A stretch of 15,639 nt of DNA, taken from assembly GCA_045544455.1 (NCBI GenBank), contig JAZPYZ010000013.1, positions 1 through 15,639 of the forward strand, in the 5' to 3' direction. Shown piece after piece: positions 15,523 to 15,639 of the stretch. The first letter of the stretch is position 1. Each line of letters begins with the position of its first letter. Source of the DNA: JAZPYZ01 sp045544455. GTDB lineage: Bacteria; Bacillota; Clostridia; Oscillospirales; Acutalibacteraceae. The notes below the pieces were generated by a model that made no database searches, was not told the origin of the DNA, and saw nothing but the letters and a program-made list of their open reading frames with translations. The translations under genes were made by a program, and so were the position numbers.

Positions 15523-15639
15523 ATGGACAAACAACAACTTATTGCGTTGATTAACGCGAAAATCGCCGGTCAAGGAACGAACGTTGACGCGGGCGGGGCT
15601 TTGGCCGAAATCCTGTTGGCCCTTGCGGGCGCGTCCGCG
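15523..15639 (+). CDS. N-terminus of a fibre-like or phage accessory protein (3' truncated)
   Basis: An ATG at 15523 opens a frame that runs off the window after 39 codons: MDKQQLIALINAKIAGQGTN then VDAGGALAEILLALAGASA. The INAKIAGQG...VD.GGALAEIL pattern is an N-terminal module I recognise, from memory, in proteins near the tail fibre and lysis genes of Bacteroidales phages, and it is loosely similar in layout to the N-terminus of the fibre at 11169 (short helix, polar NGTN turn, then a second hydrophobic helix). It has its own promoter and operator-like palindrome, unlike every other gene here, so it may be expressed independently of the late operon. Function cannot be decided from 39 residues. 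Confidence 0.6.
   Translation, partial: MDKQQLIALINAKIAGQGTNVDAGGALAEILLALAGASA

Noticed and set aside
1..15639. Integrase, att site, CRISPR array, tRNA or IS element
   Set aside because: None seen: no recombinase motifs in any real gene, no spaced direct repeats of CRISPR type, no tRNA-like cloverleaf noticed, no terminal inverted repeats with a transposase.

Overview
The window looks like part of the late (morphogenesis and lysis) region of a tailed phage or prophage of a Bacteroidota host. All genes lie on the + strand and are tightly packed, often with start and stop codons overlapping. The host inference rests on four observations: a TAnnTTTG-type -7 promoter element near the right end, the almost complete absence of Shine-Dalgarno sequences, tail and fibre N-terminal modules that I know from gut Bacteroidales phages, and a Phage_holin_4-like holin. 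No integrase, repressor, tRNA, rRNA, CRISPR array or IS element is visible, so temperate and virulent lifestyles cannot be told apart.

Layout: (1) 2-427 is the 3' end of a structural gene, probably the major capsid protein, followed by a strong intrinsic terminator at 457-490. (2) 547-4105 holds head/neck/tail-completion genes: a 438-residue structural protein with a chitin-binding-like patch, 170- and 196-residue connector candidates, an 89-residue two-helix membrane protein, and a 261-residue protein just before the tape measure, where tail assembly chaperones usually sit. (3) 4178-7807 is a 1209-residue tape measure protein, implying a long tail. (4) 7807-14102 encodes the tail tip and host-recognition proteins: an 834-residue tail protein, a 289-residue partner, and a 977-residue fibre/spike ending in an SGNH-type esterase domain. 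(5) 14114-15488 is the lysis cassette: holin, T7-lysozyme-like amidase, and a small membrane protein with a gluzincin-like HExxH...E signature. (6) 15523 to the end begins a separately promoted fibre-like gene behind a promoter and a perfect 14-bp palindrome.

The strongest sequence-level signal is near-total loss of GATC: three sites found by eye in 15.6 kb where about 60 would be expected by chance. It is achieved through neighbour-dependent synonymous codon choice (Asp is GAC before a codon starting with C; Ile is ATT after a codon ending in G). Two of the three sites lie in a short segment (about 14530-14760) that also switches to GAG codons and carries the only clear Shine-Dalgarno in the window, so it looks like a recent import spanning the holin-endolysin junction. 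A second mosaic patch (about 7879-8170) has nine consecutive Glu codons as GAG and the only two AGCT sites I found. Other leads are the HExxH membrane protein in the lysis cassette, the operator-like palindrome, an EF-hand-like loop inside the amidase, and the SGNH domain lacking the usual catalytic Asp.
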